This document shows, one piece after another, positions 62,030 to 64,000 of a DNA stretch of 64,000 nt. The notes under the pieces are model-generated. The model ran no database searches and had not been told where the DNA came from. It worked only from the letters and a program-made list of their open reading frames with translations. Location: assembly GCF_038967635.1 (NCBI RefSeq), contig NZ_CP152413.1, positions 1,488,001 to 1,552,000 on the forward strand, in the 5' to 3' direction. The DNA is from Bradyrhizobium sp. B124 (GTDB lineage: Bacteria; Pseudomonadota; Alphaproteobacteria; Rhizobiales; Xanthobacteraceae). Positions within the stretch are counted from its first letter, which is position 1; each line of letters begins with the position of its first letter. The translations under genes and the position numbers were made by a program.

Positions 62030-63145
62030 ATGCATGACCGGTCACCCAGCACCACTGAACTCACCGACACCGAACGGCTTAGCCGGCTGCGGCTGATCCG
62101 CTCCGACAATGTCGGGCCGCGCACCTTTGCATCGCTGCTCCGCCATTTTGGCGATGCGGCGCACGCGCTGGAGCGCCTGCCGGATCTCGCGCGCCGCGGC
62201 GGCGCATCGGGACCCGGGCGCATCGCGAGCGAGGCCGATGCCGCCGCGGAGCTCGCGGCCTGCGCCAAGTTCGGCATCGATCTCGTCGCGCCGGAGGAAG
62301 CCCACTATCCGGCCCGGCTTGCCACCATCGACGACGCACCGCCGCTGCTCGGCGTGCGCGGCGCGCGCGACACGCTGATACGCCCGATGATCGCGATCGT
62401 CGGCTCCCGCAATGCGTCCGGCGCCGGGCTGAAATTTGCAGGCCAGCTGGCGCGCGATCTCGGCGACGCCGGCTTTGTCGTGATCTCCGGCCTCGCCCGC
62501 GGCATCGACCAGGCGGCGCATCGTGCGACCGTTGCAAGCGGCACGGTTGCGGTGCTCGCCGGCGGCCATGACCGCATCTACCCGCCGGAGCATGAGGATT
62601 TGCTGGTCGCCCTGCTCGCGCACGGCGCGGCGATTTCGGAGATGCCGCTCGGCCACGTGCCGCGGGCACGCGACTTCCCCCGCCGCAACCGGCTGATCTC
62701 GGGCGCATCGCTCGGCGTCGTGGTGGTGGAGGCCGCGCATCGCTCGGGCTCGCTGATCACGGCACGGATGGCCGCCGAACAGGGCCGCGAGGTGTTCGCG
62801 GTGCCGGGCTCGCCGATCGATCCGCGCGCCGCCGGCGCCAACGATTTGATCAAGCAAGGCGCCACGCTGGTCACCGAAGCCGCCGATGTCATCAACGCGG
62901 TCACGCCGATCATGGAGCGGCCCGTCATGCTGTCCGCGCGCGAAGACGACGAGCCGATGGATTTTGCCACCGATGCGTCCGATCGCGCCCGCATCATCAA
63001 TCTGCTCGGACCGAGCCCGATCAGCCTCGACGATCTGATCCGGATGGCCGATGTCTCGCCCGCGGTCGTCCGCGCGGTGCTGCTCGAGCTCGAGCTCGCC
63101 GGCCGACTCGAGCGTCACGGCGGCGGCCTGGTGTCGATGATTTAG
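62030..63145 (+). CDS. dprA: DNA processing protein DprA
   Basis: 371 residues from [20 protein letters not shown] (the frame runs further upstream without family-like sequence). It loads RecA on incoming single-stranded DNA during natural transformation and is kept in many non-competent bacteria too. Domains: N-terminal helical ([20 protein letters not shown]), Rossmann ([53 protein letters not shown]), and C-terminal winged helix ([20 protein letters not shown]). Confidence 0.94.
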   Translation: MHDRSPSTTELTDTERLSRLRLIRSDNVGPRTFASLLRHFGDAAHALERLPDLARRGGASGPGRIASEADAAAELAACAKFGIDLVAPEEAHYPARLATIDDAPPLLGVRGARDTLIRPMIAIVGSRNASGAGLKFAGQLARDLGDAGFVVISGLARGIDQAAHRATVASGTVAVLAGGHDRIYPPEHEDLLVALLAHGAAISEMPLGHVPRARDFPRRNRLISGASLGVVVVEAAHRSGSLITARMAAEQGREVFAVPGSPIDPRAAGANDLIKQGATLVTEAADVINAVTPIMERPVMLSAREDDEPMDFATDASDRARIINLLGPSPISLDDLIRMADVSPAVVRAVLLELELAGRLERHGGGLVSMI

Positions 63146-63171
63146 CGCGGGCCTCGCGGGATATTTCCTTG

Positions 63172-63322
63172 CCCCGTCATCCTGAGGTGCGAGCGGAGCG
63201 AGCCTCGAAGGATGCACGGCCCCGATGTCGCCGAGTTGAGAGAGCCGGGCCGTCGACCCTTCGAGACGCGCTGCGCGCTCCTCCAGCGACAAACGGCAAA
63301 GCCGTTGCGCGGGGGTGACGGA
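63172..63322. repeat. REP-like palindromic element
   Basis: CCCGTCATCCTGAGGTGCGA near the left end, CTCGAAGGATGCACGGCCC and its counterpart GGGCCGTCGACCCTTCGAG in the middle, and GGGGGTGACGG at the right end. Typical Bradyrhizobium intergenic repeat between dprA and the HxlR gene. Confidence 0.8.
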
Positions 63323-63331
63323 TAACAGTCG

Positions 63332-63727
63332 TTACTCGTTGCGTCCGTCAAACCGTGTTCGCGCGCCCTCGATCTCGGGCAGATGCGCGAACGCCCATTC
63401 GCCGAGCGCCTTCACCGGCTTCGCCAGGCCGCGGCCGAGATCCGTGAGCTCGTAATCGACCCGCGGCGGAATGGTCGGAAACACCGTGCGCGTGACAAGG
63501 CCATCGCGCTCGAGCCCGCGCAAGGTGAGTGTCAGCATCCGTTGCGAGATGCCGTTGATCATCCGCTTCAGCTCGTTGAAGCGCTTCGGCCCCTCCATCA
63601 GCATCATGATCACGAACACGCTCCACTTGTCGCCGACCCGCGCCAGCACGGAGGCGACCGCACGGCAATCGCTGTGGTCGGGACTCGGCCGCGGCGGAGC
63701 AGTCACATGGATGTTCTCAGGTCTCAT
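63332..63727 (-). CDS. HxlR-family transcriptional regulator
   Basis: 131 residues with the HxlR winged helix: CRAVASVLARVGDKWSVFVI, EGPKRFNELKRMINGISQRM then LTLTLRGLERDGLVTRTVFP and VDYELTDLGRGL. One Cys near the N-terminus may sense electrophiles or oxidants. Divergent azoreductase gene is the probable target, as in the YodB-azoR pair of Bacillus. Confidence 0.9.
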   Translation of the reverse strand: MRPENIHVTAPPRPSPDHSDCRAVASVLARVGDKWSVFVIMMLMEGPKRFNELKRMINGISQRMLTLTLRGLERDGLVTRTVFPTIPPRVDYELTDLGRGLAKPVKALGEWAFAHLPEIEGARTRFDGRNE

Positions 63728-63826
63728 TGCTGTGCTCGGGTTTCAAAAATGTGCGTTCTTGCGGACATTTAAGCCGGTCACTCATATAGCGCCAGTTACA
63801 AACCTATACCAAAGGTGACCCCAGCC
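63728..63826. promoter_or_regulatory. Divergent promoter region HxlR / azoreductase
   Basis: 99 bp. The sequence CAGTTACAAACCTATACC lies 20-37 bp before the azoreductase start and would suit a promoter/operator. No clear dyad was found by eye. Confidence 0.4.
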
Positions 63827-64000
63827 ATGAAACTTCTGCACATCGACTCCTCGGTCCTCGGCTCCCACTCCGTCAGCCGCCAGGTTTCCGCCGCCGCCGT
63901 CGAGCGGCTGCGCCAGGCCAATCCCGGCCTGGTCGTGAGCTACCGCGATCTGACCCAGACCCCGCTCGCCCACCTCTCCGGCCTGCACCTCGCCGCCAGC
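63827..64000 (+). CDS. FMN-dependent NADH-azoreductase (3' end missing)
   Basis: Only the first 58 residues are inside the window: [20 protein letters not shown], then [10 protein letters not shown] and [20 protein letters not shown]. This is the flavodoxin-like AzoR/AcpD N-terminus, with the FMN phosphate loop at [12 protein letters not shown]. It reduces quinones and azo dyes with NADH. Divergent HxlR regulator. The frame runs off the right edge. Confidence 0.87.
   Translation, partial: MKLLHIDSSVLGSHSVSRQVSAAAVERLRQANPGLVVSYRDLTQTPLAHLSGLHLAAS

Overview
This window looks like a core-chromosome segment of an alphaproteobacterium of the Bradyrhizobium / Nitrobacteraceae type. The evidence is high GC with strong third-position GC, the gene orders relA/spoT-pdxJ-acpS-lepB-rnc-era-recO and gatC-gatA, the family of short palindromic repeats between genes, and many small proteins of rhizobial type. 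This assignment comes from gene content and order seen by eye, not from a database search.

Layout. 0-8.2 kb: 3' end of a flotillin/YqiK-like gene, an MFS exporter, a class III nucleotidyl cyclase, a DMT exporter with a divergent XRE regulator, a secreted metallo-beta-lactamase-fold lactonase and a His-rich CDF metal exporter. 8.3-19 kb: a leftward housekeeping block (parC, recO, a small membrane protein, era, rnc, lepB, acpS, pdxJ, the bifunctional (p)ppGpp synthetase/hydrolase, rpoZ), with ATGA or similar overlaps that imply translational coupling. 19-26 kb: an NYN-domain nuclease overlapping a family 5 uracil-DNA glycosylase, a peroxiredoxin, dapA-mscL-smpB, and a soluble lytic transglycosylase with a long Lys/Ala/Ser/Thr linker. 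tRNA-Ser(GCU) lies at 26088-26181.

26.2-31.1 kb is gene-poor accessory DNA next to that tRNA. It holds small secreted or unknown proteins, hairpins, and a membrane-anchored protein with twelve near-identical coiled-coil heptads below a predicted beta-propeller. 31.1-37.6 kb holds transporter/regulator pairs (DMT-AraC; LysR-thioesterase-MFS; AraC-TSUP). 37.6-39.4 kb is mostly non-coding but contains a 32-residue Lys/Ala microprotein gene, flanked at a distance by two copies of a conserved 25-nt hairpin. 39.4-44.9 kb carries gatB, a patatin lipoprotein, and gatC-gatA interleaved with two small genes. 45-50.4 kb: two small proteins, a NIPSNAP protein, two nitronate monooxygenases with a divergent LysR, ruvX and an AEC permease.

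50.4-52.8 kb is rearranged: an unknown gene, an orphan ABC binding protein behind a possible FNR/FixK box, a 24-codon remnant of an AEC-permease 3' end, and a frameshifted gene. 52.8-64 kb: a CPBP protease, an AidB-like acyl-CoA dehydrogenase, a tandem pair of unknown anchored proteins, a VanX-like dipeptidase, pyrB with a dihydroorotase homologue lacking its HxH metal motif, plsY, an amidase, dprA, and an HxlR regulator divergent from a truncated azoreductase gene.

No CRISPR array, complete insertion sequence, rRNA or prophage was seen. The most unusual items are the heptad-repeat/propeller protein, the Lys-rich microprotein with its paired hairpins, and the remnant/frameshift junction at 52.2-52.8 kb.
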